In this document: positions 52,595-62,252 of the stretch, in pieces
How positions within the stretch are numbered: position 1 is the stretch's first letter
How the letters are laid out: every line of letters starts with the position of its first letter
Assembly (NCBI GenBank): GCA_011523545.1
Contig: WTGN01000105.1
Span: forward strand, 1 to 64,000
Direction: 5' to 3'
Length of the DNA stretch: 64,000 nucleotides
Origin: Chloroflexota bacterium
Lineage (GTDB): Bacteria > Chloroflexota > Anaerolineae > Aggregatilineales > Phototrophicaceae
Notes under the pieces: model-generated
The model's input: the letters and a program-made list of their open reading frames with translations, nothing else
Database searches by the model: none
Told to the model about the DNA's origin: nothing
Translations under genes and position numbers: made by a program

Positions 52595-52963
52595 TTAGAA
52601 GGGCAACAAGTACTGTATAAGGATGATGCCCAATTCAAACGCAAGCACCTGCAAATATACGCGATTCAGCCGCCGCGCGCGCCAGCCTCTGAAGTAACGG
52701 TCGATGCAAAAGATGATTAAGCCAAGAAAAAGCACGCCCCCGATCAGCAGCCACAGGTTTCGAATTGTCACCAGGGCATACTTGGCGCGCACCGCGCTGT
52801 CTATAGATTGCGCGACTACCGGAGCGCTTAGCGCCAGCACGATCTCCAGCGACGCCAGGAACGCCAGGAATCCAATCACAGCCACAGCCGCCAGCAGCGC
52901 GAAGTTGAGCGCGGCATAGACTGGCCAGGGGAGTTCGCTGCCGTCAATCTTTGACTTAGCCAT
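52595..52963 (-). CDS. Small multi-pass membrane protein
   Basis: 122 aa with several TM segments. Confidence 0.6.
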   Translation of the reverse strand: MAKSKIDGSELPWPVYAALNFALLAAVAVIGFLAFLASLEIVLALSAPVVAQSIDSAVRAKYALVTIRNLWLLIGGVLFLGLIIFCIDRYFRGWRARRLNRVYLQVLAFELGIILIQYLLPF

Positions 52964-53114
52964 AGCGCCACCGACCTATAATGCGTCTAAGTGATATTAC
53001 CGCAATCGCCGGACTATTCCAACGCGCAGGGTGCGGGGTAGTGTATCCATTTCGGTTGAAGTTCATTTGGTCAGTCATCGACATGGGATGCTTAACCCAA
53101 AATACCCACGATCT

Positions 53115-53236
53115 GGTAGGGGCGACTCGGTGAGTCGCCCGCTATTCGTCCAGTTTCTAGCCGGCGGACGTTTCAGTGAAGCGCCCGTGATTGTGAAAGC
53201 GCGTGCTCGTAGGGCGAGACGAGTCTCGCCCCTACA
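53115..53236. repeat. Compound dispersed hairpin repeat
   Basis: GGTAGGGGCGACTCggtGAGTCGCCC (53115-53140) and GTAGGGCGAGACgaGTCTCGCCCCTACA (53209-53236). Confidence 0.82.
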
Positions 53237-53522
53237 GATTCCCATCTGCCCACGTTCCTTATTTTCAGTGAGCCTGGCTGTAACGCGCGAGGAACTGCGT
53301 TGAATAAGTGACCGGCCCGAGCTGCAAAAAAACGCCCAACATATTCGCCACAACGAGGCAGACCTGAACTTGTAAACAGCGCCTCTTTTCGCTACAATTG
53401 TGACAAATTTAACAAGCGGAACAATTCGGCGAACGAATTGAATCGCGCGTTCTGTGCGGACGCGCCGGCAACGCCCAGGCAAATGGCAGTTGCGCGGCGG
53501 TGATTTCAGGTGGAATGCCAAT

Positions 53523-54857
53523 ATGCAAAACAGTCGTTCCAGGGGTCCATCGATTAGCCCGGCAGCGGTAGTCGTCGCGGCGGTCTTCTTGCTGGTCAGC
53601 GTCATTGGCATCAACTGGTTCACGAGTTTTGTGCCAATCGTGCTGCCCGAGCAGGCATCGGCCGAATCCAAGAGCGTCGATGAACTCTTCTACATCCTGG
53701 TCATCATCGGCGGCGTCGTTTTCTTCTTGATTCAAGGCATGCTGCTGATCTCGGTCATCGCCTTTCGCGCCCGCCCGGGCGACCACAGCGACGGCCCCAC
53801 CTACCATGGCAATCCGCTCCTCGAAATCATCTGGACGATTATTCCGGCGCTGGTCGTCGTCTTTCTCGCGGTCATCAGCTTCAACATCTGGAACCAGAAT
53901 TCTCAGCCCAAGGCCTCGGTCAACATGGTCGATGGCAACAGCATCGCGATTAATGTGAATGGCGCGCGTTACGCCTGGACGCATACCTATGTCACCGAGC
54001 GCTTCGACCCCAACGGGACGCAAATCATCATCAACAGCGGCGCGGAATTGCATACCTACATCGGCCAGAATGTCGATTTGACGCTGCAAACGCAGGATGT
54101 CATTCACTCCTACTGGGTGCCGGCCATGCGCGTCAAGCAGGATCTCTTGCCCGGCGACCCGATGCAAGGCGGGCGCCCCACCCATCTGCGCTTCACGCCC
54201 GTGCGCGTCGAAGGCCGCCCCTACCCAGCCGAGTACCCAATCGTCTGCGCCGAGCTATGCGGCGACGGTCACGGCCGGATGCGCGGAACGGTCATCGTTT
54301 ATGAAAACGAAAGCCAATTCCTCGAGCTATTTTATGAGCCGGCTATCCACGCCATCCTCAACCCGCCGGCCGATCCGGTGCTGCGCGGCGAGGTCGAAAT
54401 CCAGAATTACATCTGCAACAGCTGTCATATTCTGGACAGCCTCGGCTGGACCTCGACGACCGGCCCGACCTTGAACGGCATCGCCGACCGCGCTGGCGAG
54501 CGCGTGCCCGGCCAATCGGCTGAAGAATACATCGCCACCTCAATCTGGAATTCGGGCGCCTTTCGCGTCCCCGGTTATGATCAACAGATGGCCGCGTTCG
54601 GTCCCGATGTCATGGAAACCGCCAACGTCATGAGCCCCGAGCAGCTCTATTCAATCGTGGCTTATCTCTGCACCCAGGGCGAGGCCTCCGATTGCGACAT
54701 GGAAAACCCGGGCACGGCCATTCCCAACGCCATCAAGACCGTCTTCGGCTACGATGTCGATATCACATTTGGCATGGATCTCGATGAGGTAGATGAGGTA
54801 GATGAATCGCCCGCGGAAGACGCTGAGGCATCCGAAAACAGCGACGATTCTGCCTAA
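53523..54857 (+). CDS. coxB: Cytochrome c oxidase subunit II with fused cytochrome c domain
   Basis: CAELCGDGHGRM CuA motif; C-terminal YICNSCHIL (CxxCH). Confidence 0.94.
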   Translation: MQNSRSRGPSISPAAVVVAAVFLLVSVIGINWFTSFVPIVLPEQASAESKSVDELFYILVIIGGVVFFLIQGMLLISVIAFRARPGDHSDGPTYHGNPLLEIIWTIIPALVVVFLAVISFNIWNQNSQPKASVNMVDGNSIAINVNGARYAWTHTYVTERFDPNGTQIIINSGAELHTYIGQNVDLTLQTQDVIHSYWVPAMRVKQDLLPGDPMQGGRPTHLRFTPVRVEGRPYPAEYPIVCAELCGDGHGRMRGTVIVYENESQFLELFYEPAIHAILNPPADPVLRGEVEIQNYICNSCHILDSLGWTSTTGPTLNGIADRAGERVPGQSAEEYIATSIWNSGAFRVPGYDQQMAAFGPDVMETANVMSPEQLYSIVAYLCTQGEASDCDMENPGTAIPNAIKTVFGYDVDITFGMDLDEVDEVDESPAEDAEASENSDDSA

Positions 54858-54869
54858 GGAGCAATTCAA

Positions 54870-55193
54870 TTGTACGGCTGTTTGAAGTACGGCGGCATTC
54901 TCCTAATCATCATCGGAGTGTTTTGCATGCTCGGCGGGATTGGAGTTTCTGGGTCAATTGATGACATGGTGCTGAGGTTGAAAACAGGCGAATCAGCATC
55001 AGAATTTGATGTAGTTTCTTACGAATTGCTCGCCGTAACATTTACTCTCATCATTGTTGGATTTACGAGCTTAGGAGCGATAGTTGCATTAATCGGAGTT
55101 GTATCGTCCATTGCTGGACATGCCGGAACCAAGACTATCAGGCGCTTGGATGACCAAGAGCAGGGACTGCAAGAATTAGAAATGACATTGTGA
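54870..55193 (+). CDS. Small membrane protein between coxB and coxA
   Basis: 107 aa, two TM helices; TTG start preceded by AAGGAG. Confidence 0.6.
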   Translation: MYGCLKYGGILLIIIGVFCMLGGIGVSGSIDDMVLRLKTGESASEFDVVSYELLAVTFTLIIVGFTSLGAIVALIGVVSSIAGHAGTKTIRRLDDQEQGLQELEMTL

Positions 55194-55251
55194 AAAGCAT
55201 ACGAATGCGAATTTGTAAAAACTGAGACAACAAGAAGGACAAGGCGCAACT

Positions 55252-56931
55252 ATGGCCACGATTGCGGTCCCTCTGGGGGCAGAAGCAGAAGAACAGGTAG
55301 CTGATGCGGTTAAGCGCCCCGCCCTGAGCGAATACCTGCGCTGGAGCGTCGACCACAAGATCATCGGCGTGCAGTACGGTATCGCCTCCTTTATATTCTT
55401 CATCGTTGGCGGCGCGATGGCGATGCTCATTCGTCTCGAATTATGGTCGCCCGATCTCGATTTGATGGTCTCGGGCGCCGCCTATAACAGCCTCTTCACC
55501 ATCCACGGCACCATCATGATCTTCCTTTTCATCATTCCGATGTGGGCCGCCTTCGGCAATTTTGTCGTGCCGCTGCAGCTGGGCGCCAAGGATATGGCAT
55601 TCCCCTGGCTAAACGCCTTCGCCTTTTGGCTGATTCCGCCGGCCGCCATTGTGGTGCTGCTCGGCTACTTCGTCAGCCCGGCCGAAGCTGGCTGGACCTC
55701 TTATCCGCCACTCTCGACGCTCTTCAGCGGCGACGGGCAGACGCTGTGGGCTTTGGGCGCGCATTTGCTCGGCATTTCCTCCATCATGGGTTCGATCAAT
55801 TTCATCGTGACGATCTTCAACATGCGGCCGCCCGAGATGACCGTCTGGCGCATGCCCTTGCTCTGCTGGGCGGTGCTCGCGACCAGCATAATCGCCGTCA
55901 TGGCGACGCCCTTCCTGGCCGGCGCGCTCACCCTGCTGCTGCTGGATCGCGTAGCGGGCACGACCTTCTTTGACGCGGCCGGCGGCGGCGATGTGCTGCT
56001 CTGGCAGAATATCTTCTGGTTCTACAGCCACCCGGCCGTCTACATCATGGTCCTGCCCGGCATGGGCGTGCTCAGCGAAGTGCTGGCGATTCACAGTCGA
56101 AAGCCGGTCTTCGGTTACCGCATGGTCGGCCTGTCGAGCATGGGCATCGCCTTCGTCGGCTTCACCGTCTGGGCGCACCACATGTTCACCAGCCTGCAGC
56201 CGGAATTGCGCATCCCCTTCATGATTACCACCATGATCATCGCCGTGCCCACCGGCATCAAAATGTTCAGCTGGCTGGGCACGATCTGGGGCGGCAAGAT
56301 CCGCTTCACCAGCGCCATGCTCTTCGCGCTCGGCTTTTTGTCGCTCTTTGTCATCGGCGGCATCACCGGCGTCATGCTGGCCGCCCTGCCCTTCGATATC
56401 CATGTGCACGACACCTACTTCGTCGTCAGCCACTTTCATTTCGTGCTATTCGGCGGCAGCGTCTTCGCCATCTATGCCGCCCTTTATCACTGGTTCCCCA
56501 AGATCACCGGCCGCATGATGAACGAGCGCCTGGGGGTGATCCATTTCGTCTTCACCTATCTGGGCTTTCTCTTCACATTCTTCCCGATGCACATCGTCGG
56601 CATGTTGGGCATGCCGCGGCGCGTGGCCGTGTACGACGCCAGATTCACCGACTGGAATCAGTTCATCAGTTTCTCCGCCTTTGTGCTCGGCTTTTCGACC
56701 TTTATCGTCATCTACAACATCATCCGCTCCTACTATCGCGGCCCGATCGCCGGGGCCAATCCCTGGCGCGCGTTGACGCTGGAATGGCAGACAACATCGC
56801 CCCCGCCGCCGACCAATTTTGTCGATGATCCCATTCCCTTTGAAGAACCCTACGGCTATGGCACGGCAGCGTCGGCCGCCTACCTGGAAGCGGTCGACGA
56901 AGCTTTCGGGAGAGACGATCCGAGCCAGTAG
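55252..56931 (+). CDS. coxA: Cytochrome c oxidase subunit I
   Basis: 559 aa; FYSHPAVYIMVLPGMG; VWAHHMFTSL; HVHDTYFVVSHFHFVLFGG. Confidence 0.97.
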   Translation: MATIAVPLGAEAEEQVADAVKRPALSEYLRWSVDHKIIGVQYGIASFIFFIVGGAMAMLIRLELWSPDLDLMVSGAAYNSLFTIHGTIMIFLFIIPMWAAFGNFVVPLQLGAKDMAFPWLNAFAFWLIPPAAIVVLLGYFVSPAEAGWTSYPPLSTLFSGDGQTLWALGAHLLGISSIMGSINFIVTIFNMRPPEMTVWRMPLLCWAVLATSIIAVMATPFLAGALTLLLLDRVAGTTFFDAAGGGDVLLWQNIFWFYSHPAVYIMVLPGMGVLSEVLAIHSRKPVFGYRMVGLSSMGIAFVGFTVWAHHMFTSLQPELRIPFMITTMIIAVPTGIKMFSWLGTIWGGKIRFTSAMLFALGFLSLFVIGGITGVMLAALPFDIHVHDTYFVVSHFHFVLFGGSVFAIYAALYHWFPKITGRMMNERLGVIHFVFTYLGFLFTFFPMHIVGMLGMPRRVAVYDARFTDWNQFISFSAFVLGFSTFIVIYNIIRSYYRGPIAGANPWRALTLEWQTTSPPPPTNFVDDPIPFEEPYGYGTAASAAYLEAVDEAFGRDDPSQ

Positions 56932-56943
56932 TATATCGAGCGC

Positions 56944-56970
56944 CTGTAGGGGCGACTCGGTGAATCGCCC
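56944..56970. repeat. Half copy of dispersed hairpin repeat
   Basis: TGTAGGGGCGACTCggtgaaTCGCCC. Confidence 0.8.
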
Positions 56971-57003
56971 GACTGCGCCAGCTTTTAGATCGGTGAGAGC
57001 GCC

Positions 57004-57606
57004 ATGACCAGTTACGCTGAACCACGAGAAAAACCGAAACTCGGCCGACCAAGCGAAGCCGATTTGCGCTTGAAGAACAACCGCTTGGGCATGACCATCT
57101 TCCAACTCAGTTGGATCATGGCCTTTGTGGCGATGATCATCGTCAACTGGCAGCTGCGTTTCAGCTATTCGGAGTGGCCGCCGGCCGGCGTCGCCCCCTT
57201 CGATCCGCTTCTGCCCTCCTCCGCCACCCTGGCCCTGCTGCTGAGCGCGTTTTTGGTTCGGCGGGGCGTGGAAGCCCAACGCAGCGGCCACTTGATCGGC
57301 TTCACCATGTGCTGGCGCGGCGCGATGGCCCTCGGCGTCGCTTTCATGGCGGTCATCATCTACGAGTTCGTCAATGTTTCCGCGGCAGCGATGGCCACGC
57401 AATACGGCATCACCATGCGCTTGATGACCGGCTTTCATTTTGTGCACGCGCTGGCCATCGTGGCGGTGCTGCTACACGTCTACCGCAAGGGCAGCCGCGG
57501 CCATTACAGCAGCGATTCCTGGGCGCTGGAAGGCGCCGCCAAATTGTGGTATTTTGTCACGCTGGCCTGGATGCTCTTTTATGTTGTCCTGTACTGGATC
57601 CGATAA
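57004..57606 (+). CDS. Cytochrome c oxidase subunit III-like protein
   Basis: Five or so TM helices; MTGFHFVHALAIVAVLLHVYRKG. Confidence 0.75.
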   Translation: MTSYAEPREKPKLGRPSEADLRLKNNRLGMTIFQLSWIMAFVAMIIVNWQLRFSYSEWPPAGVAPFDPLLPSSATLALLLSAFLVRRGVEAQRSGHLIGFTMCWRGAMALGVAFMAVIIYEFVNVSAAAMATQYGITMRLMTGFHFVHALAIVAVLLHVYRKGSRGHYSSDSWALEGAAKLWYFVTLAWMLFYVVLYWIR

Positions 57607-57775
57607 ATGAACAACCGAGTACACAGGGAGCACAGAGGCAAAGCCTTTGTTGTGGCGGACATGAGCGGATACGGAACGCTATTACGCGCTTGGGCGAGCT
57701 GCCAAGAGCTTACTCTAACTGATTCTCTGTGGTCTCTGTCCACTCTGTGGTTAAGAAAAAAGGAAAGGGCGGCTC

Positions 57776-58786
57776 ATGGATAAACCGGGTCTCGCCAGGG
57801 CGATACCGGCCTTGATCATCGGCTTCATCGCATCGCTCGCCTTCGTCTATGCCGTGCGCGTCTTGCAGAATATGGAGCCGGTCTGGATGAATGCCGATTC
57901 CAGCGAGGGCGCGCAAGTTGGCCTGGTGCTGGCCGCCTTCGTCTGCATGGCGACCTTCATGTGGGGCGTCGGCGCCTTCGACCCCAAGATGAGCGAACAT
58001 GGCGAGCACGCCGATGAACACGAAGAAGAAGCGCCGGAGAAAGAATTCGCTCTGCGCACGAGCGGTCCCGTCTTCCGCGCCGGCAAATGGCTTTGGGACT
58101 TGACCTGGCGCATCATCAACGATACGCCGAAACCCTGGGTTTTCCCTTATCTGAACGTCAGCTTCTTCTTGATCAACTGGATTGTGAATGTCGTCTGGTT
58201 CCTGGTCTGGTTTGCTGTTGGCTTCCTCGCCTGGCGTGTTGTCCTGATGCTCATCGCCGGCATCCCGGGCACGCTGGGCGCGCTCTTGATGAGCGTCTCC
58301 TGCCTCTGGCAGACGATGGCCTTCTATGCCGGGCAGCTCTTCCTGGTGCTGACCATCGCCGTCATCACCACCGTCCTGCTCTTTACCTTCGCCCTGCTGC
58401 CGCATGGACTGGGCTTGCAAGTCACCACCGAGCCAAACGCCGATTTCTTCGCCAACGGCTTCGGCGATTTCGTCATTCCGATTCAGGACATCCTTGGGCT
58501 GTTGCTGCCGCCGGATGACTTCGCCAATCAGACGATTGAAGGGACCAGCCAATTCACCGTCTTGCTCGGCTTCATTCTGATCATCTTCGTATCGCTGGCG
58601 CTGGCGGCCGGTGGGATTGCCGTCTTCTTCTACCTGGCGCACCGCGGCGTCCGCGAGGTGAAAGAATTCGAGCCGACCGACGGCGAACGGACGCAGATCC
58701 TGCCCATTCGCGAGGCGGGCAAAATCGCCGGCGGCGTCGTCGGCGTCATCCGCGCTATCCCGCGCGCCATCGGCTACCAGAAATAA
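57776..58786 (+). CDS. Cox-operon membrane protein of unknown function
   Basis: Several TM helices; acidic/His-rich loop MSEHGEHADEHEEEAPEKE. Confidence 0.75.
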   Translation: MDKPGLARAIPALIIGFIASLAFVYAVRVLQNMEPVWMNADSSEGAQVGLVLAAFVCMATFMWGVGAFDPKMSEHGEHADEHEEEAPEKEFALRTSGPVFRAGKWLWDLTWRIINDTPKPWVFPYLNVSFFLINWIVNVVWFLVWFAVGFLAWRVVLMLIAGIPGTLGALLMSVSCLWQTMAFYAGQLFLVLTIAVITTVLLFTFALLPHGLGLQVTTEPNADFFANGFGDFVIPIQDILGLLLPPDDFANQTIEGTSQFTVLLGFILIIFVSLALAAGGIAVFFYLAHRGVREVKEFEPTDGERTQILPIREAGKIAGGVVGVIRAIPRAIGYQK

Positions 58787-58801
58787 AGCGAGAGAGATAG
58801 C

Positions 58802-59437
58802 ATGGCCGAACTGACAGCGAGTCACCTTCCCGCCGCCGCCCACGACGATCACGGGCACATGAGCGAAGAAGAGCACAACAACAACATGAAACTTGGCGTC
58901 TGGCTTTACCTGGCGTCGGAAATCGTCATCTTCTCGATCATGATCGTTGGCTACATTATCTTTCGCATCAACGAAAAAGATATCGTCGCCCAGGCGCATG
59001 AAGAGCTCGGCGTCGGCCTGGTCACCGCCAACACCTTCGTTCTGCTGGCCAGCAGCTTCTTCATGGTGATGGGCTTGCGCGCCATGCAAAGCGGCAACCG
59101 GGCCGGCATGCTGCGCTGGATCGGCTTGACCGCGCTTGGCGGCATCGTCTTCCTCGGCGGGCAATACATCGAATACAGCGAGCTGGCGCATCTGGGCATT
59201 GTGCTCGGCTTCGATACCGCTTCCGAGTGGAGCACCTTCGGCATGCGTTTCTATGCGCCCACATTCTTCCACGGCGCCCACGTCTTCGTCGGCGTGCTCT
59301 GGGCGCTGGAGGTGATGCGGCGCGGCGCCAAAGGCCGCTACGACAGCAACCCCATCGGCATCGAGATGTTCGGCTTATACTGGCACTTCGTCGATGTCGT
59401 CTGGATTATGCTGTTCACCCTCATTTATCTGGTTTAG
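58802..59437 (+). CDS. coxC: Cytochrome c oxidase subunit III
   Basis: FHGAHVFVGVLWAL...LYWHFVDVVWIMLFTLIYL. Confidence 0.92.
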   Translation: MAELTASHLPAAAHDDHGHMSEEEHNNNMKLGVWLYLASEIVIFSIMIVGYIIFRINEKDIVAQAHEELGVGLVTANTFVLLASSFFMVMGLRAMQSGNRAGMLRWIGLTALGGIVFLGGQYIEYSELAHLGIVLGFDTASEWSTFGMRFYAPTFFHGAHVFVGVLWALEVMRRGAKGRYDSNPIGIEMFGLYWHFVDVVWIMLFTLIYLV

Positions 59438-59447
59438 GAGCGCAGCC

Positions 59448-59828
59448 ATGGCCGAAGCGATGCAGCACGAGGGCGACCATCACAGCAACACCGTGCAACT
59501 TTTCGGGCGCGAAATTACGGTTGAAGGCGGCGTATACACCGTCGTCTTTGGCGCTCTTGCCGTCCTCACAGTGATCGAGGTCTTGAGCGCCGAATTCCTC
59601 AATGGCGCCATTCATGACGCGCCGGACGCCGCCGCAACGTTGCAGGCGATTAAAGCCGTGCTCCTGCTTGGCATCGCCATCGTCAAATCAAGCCTCGTCA
59701 TCTGGTTCTATATGCATCTCAATAGCGAGAACAAGCTGATCGCGGTCGTCATCCTCTTGCCGCTGCTCATCGCTGGCTTGTCAATCATGTACCTGCTCGC
59801 GATTCCGCCCAGCGGCTACGGCCTCTGA
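59448..59828 (+). CDS. Cytochrome c oxidase subunit IV-like protein
   Basis: Small three-TM protein directly downstream of subunit III; AVLLLGIAIVKSSLVIWFYMHL. Confidence 0.85.
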   Translation: MAEAMQHEGDHHSNTVQLFGREITVEGGVYTVVFGALAVLTVIEVLSAEFLNGAIHDAPDAAATLQAIKAVLLLGIAIVKSSLVIWFYMHLNSENKLIAVVILLPLLIAGLSIMYLLAIPPSGYGL

Positions 59829-59914
59829 CCAACGCCAATTCAAGCAGTCCTTAACTTCCGCATGCGCAAGTATGTTATACTTTGGCGACGGCTTGGGCTG
59901 GAGTCTAAAGCGAT

Positions 59915-60484
59915 ATGGTAATCCAGCAGAATCTTTACACAGTTGACGATCTATGGGCGATGGAGAGCGATCCCGCATACGAGCATCGCAAGTTTTATCT
60001 CATTGATGGAGTATTGTATGAGGACGAGATGCCCACACGGCCGCATGCCAGACTTCAAGTACGAATAGGGCACTTCCTCTACGAATACGAAGTCGGGTTC
60101 GGGCTTGGCGAAGTAACCACCGAATGCGGCTTCCACCCGCCCGAGAAACGCTACACAGCGCTATTATCCGATGTCGCCTTTCAGCGTTTCGACCAGTTGC
60201 CCGACCCGCCGCCAGAACGCTATGTGCCCAAAATGCCAGACTTGGCGGTCGAAATACAATCGCCTTCCGACTCAATGAGCAAGCTGTTGCAGAAGGCGCG
60301 CGCCTACCTCGAAAATGGCACAACCATCGTGTGGCTCGTTCAGCCCAAGAGGCATGGCGTCACAGTCTGCCGCCTGGGCGAAGATGGAGCGATCCATTCC
60401 GAGTTTAAGCGCCAGGGCGATCTGCTTGGCGGCTATGACTCTATGCCCGGCTTTGAACTGGAAGTCAGCAAAATATTCGCTTGA
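59915..60484 (+). CDS. Uma2 family (DUF820) endonuclease-like protein
   Basis: MPDLAVEIQSPSDSMSKLLQKARAYLENGTTIVWLVQP. Confidence 0.92.
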   Translation: MVIQQNLYTVDDLWAMESDPAYEHRKFYLIDGVLYEDEMPTRPHARLQVRIGHFLYEYEVGFGLGEVTTECGFHPPEKRYTALLSDVAFQRFDQLPDPPPERYVPKMPDLAVEIQSPSDSMSKLLQKARAYLENGTTIVWLVQPKRHGVTVCRLGEDGAIHSEFKRQGDLLGGYDSMPGFELEVSKIFA

Positions 60485-60545
60485 ATAGCGCCTGCCGTTT
60501 CTTATTTTGGCGAGCATTGGGCGCCAGTGTTGGAGCGTCACTACC

Positions 60546-61127
60546 ATGATTATCGAAAAACAGCTGTTTACCATTGATGATGTCTGGGAGATGGCGCAAG
60601 ACCCGGACAACGAGCATGTCTTCCTTGAGTTAATTGACGGAGAGCTTGTCACCATGACGCGCCCGAGCAGGCCGCACGGACTTCTCGCTTCAAATCTATC
60701 CGGGTACATTTGGCAATATCTTCAATCAAACGATATTGGCGAGCTAACCGGCGAAATCGGATTCCATCCGGCGAGGAACCGCTATACGGTCCTAGGACCC
60801 GATGTCGCGTTTATTCGCTACGAGAATCTGCCGCAGCCGCCTTCCAAAAGATTCATTCCCGCAATGCCGGATTTGGCAGTAGAGGTGTTGTCACCGAGCG
60901 AGACTTTCTCGGCGGCGAGACGGAAAGCTGAGATATACCTGCTAAACGGATCAGCGCTCGTTTGGCTATTCCAACCAGAAAGGCGGGGCGTCGAGGTCTG
61001 CCGTCTGATTGATGGCACTGAATTTCAGATAGAATTCGTCGACAGTGACGGGTCCTTAAGCGGCGAAGATGTCCTGCCCGGCTTTGAATTGGAAGTCAGC
61101 AAAATATTCGCCGTCCTGCGCGATTGA
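60546..61127 (+). CDS. Uma2 family (DUF820) endonuclease-like protein
   Basis: MPDLAVEVLSPSETFSAARRKAEIYLLNGSALVWLFQP; tandem paralog of preceding gene. Confidence 0.92.
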   Translation: MIIEKQLFTIDDVWEMAQDPDNEHVFLELIDGELVTMTRPSRPHGLLASNLSGYIWQYLQSNDIGELTGEIGFHPARNRYTVLGPDVAFIRYENLPQPPSKRFIPAMPDLAVEVLSPSETFSAARRKAEIYLLNGSALVWLFQPERRGVEVCRLIDGTEFQIEFVDSDGSLSGEDVLPGFELEVSKIFAVLRD

Positions 61128-61164
61128 CCTTGCCGCAGTCGTAGACACAGATGAGGAATTAACA

Positions 61165-61590
61165 ATGCCCGTAGACATCGTGCTGCAAGACGGCACGCGC
61201 ACAACCATCAAAGTCCGCCATCATCAATGGCATGTGGATGAACCGGCCGAAGCTGGCGGCACGGACACCGCGCCCACGCCGGGCGAAATGATGCTGGGCG
61301 CCCTCGGCTCCTGCATGGCCATCACCTGCCGGCTTTATGCCGAACGCAAAGGCTGGGACTTAAAGCGCGTCGAGGTCAAGCTTGATTACGAACGTTTCAG
61401 GGGCAGCGATTACCCGGGCCACGTGGGCAATGACGCCTTCGTGCATGAACTGCGTGAGGCGCTGGTCTTCCACGGCGACCTGGACGCGAAGCAACTCAAG
61501 CGGCTGCGCGATATCGCCGGCAAGTGTCCCATCCACCGCCTGCTTGAGTATCCGACCTATTTCGTCGAGTTGGCGCAGACGGAAGCCTAA
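61165..61590 (+). CDS. OsmC family protein
   Basis: PGEMMLGALGSCMAITCRLYAERKGWDLKRVEVKL. Confidence 0.9.
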   Translation: MPVDIVLQDGTRTTIKVRHHQWHVDEPAEAGGTDTAPTPGEMMLGALGSCMAITCRLYAERKGWDLKRVEVKLDYERFRGSDYPGHVGNDAFVHELREALVFHGDLDAKQLKRLRDIAGKCPIHRLLEYPTYFVELAQTEA

Positions 61591-61596
61591 GCTCAA

Positions 61597-62160
61597 TTAA
61601 CGCCGGTGCGCGCGGATCCAGCCGCCGCGTATGAACTCCGAGTGCTCCACCGTCACAAAGACATCTTCTTTGATGTTGTGGATGATGCGCAGGACCTGAT
61701 GCAGGTCGCGCCGATGCACGATGATGCGCAGTTCTTCAACCTCGCCATGCGCGCCCTCGCCCATAATCTCGGTGACGCCATGCCCGCGCTCGCGCAATGC
61801 CAAGGCCATCTTGTGCGAGATTTCGCGCGCGGCGATAACGGTCACGCTCTCATAAGATTTGACGAAGCGGTTCTCCACCTGCATGCCAACGAAGCCGCCA
61901 ACCGCAAAGCCGAAGACATAAGCCGCCAGCTTGGGGATGTTCTCCAAATCCGTGATCACATGGCCGGCGGTATAAGCGAATAACAGCGACTCCAACGAGG
62001 CGAAGGCGAAACCCCAGGCGCGCTGCCCGCGCGACATCAAAATCAGCCGCAGGGTCCCGATGACATTGTTGCTGACGCGCAGGAGGAATATCAATATCGG
62101 TATATAGCTGGGCTCAATGGTCATGGCGTCCGCTATCGTGTCTGGAAATACCATTCTCAT
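61597..62160 (-). CDS. UPF0316/DUF2179 membrane protein
   Basis: RVSNNVIGTLRLILMSRGQR; G(F/Y)VGMQVENRF; C-terminal DUF2179-like domain. Confidence 0.87.
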   Translation of the reverse strand: MRMVFPDTIADAMTIEPSYIPILIFLLRVSNNVIGTLRLILMSRGQRAWGFAFASLESLLFAYTAGHVITDLENIPKLAAYVFGFAVGGFVGMQVENRFVKSYESVTVIAAREISHKMALALRERGHGVTEIMGEGAHGEVEELRIIVHRRDLHQVLRIIHNIKEDVFVTVEHSEFIRGGWIRAHRR

Positions 62161-62252
62161 TTTAACAGAATCGACGGCGCGCAATTCGCTCACCCTATTC
62201 AAAACCGCCCCGCTATGGTCAACTGAATCCACCCGCCCTTGCATTCAGGCCA

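Noticed and set aside
54784-54804. GAGGTAGAT tandem repeat in the coxB tail as a phase-variable site
   Set aside because: Only about two 9-bp units in frame; length change would not shift the frame and no evidence of variability.
55970-56110. Loss-of-function reading of the Glu-to-Ala change in coxA (HPAVY)
   Set aside because: The accompanying YSHP motif is the known A2-type alternative, so the enzyme is likely functional.
57710-59281. 523-aa minus-strand ORF in the cox operon (and similar 56446-57447, 4243-5259)
   Set aside because: Antisense shadows of recognised genes with Asp/His/Gln-rich, low-complexity composition typical of spurious ORFs.
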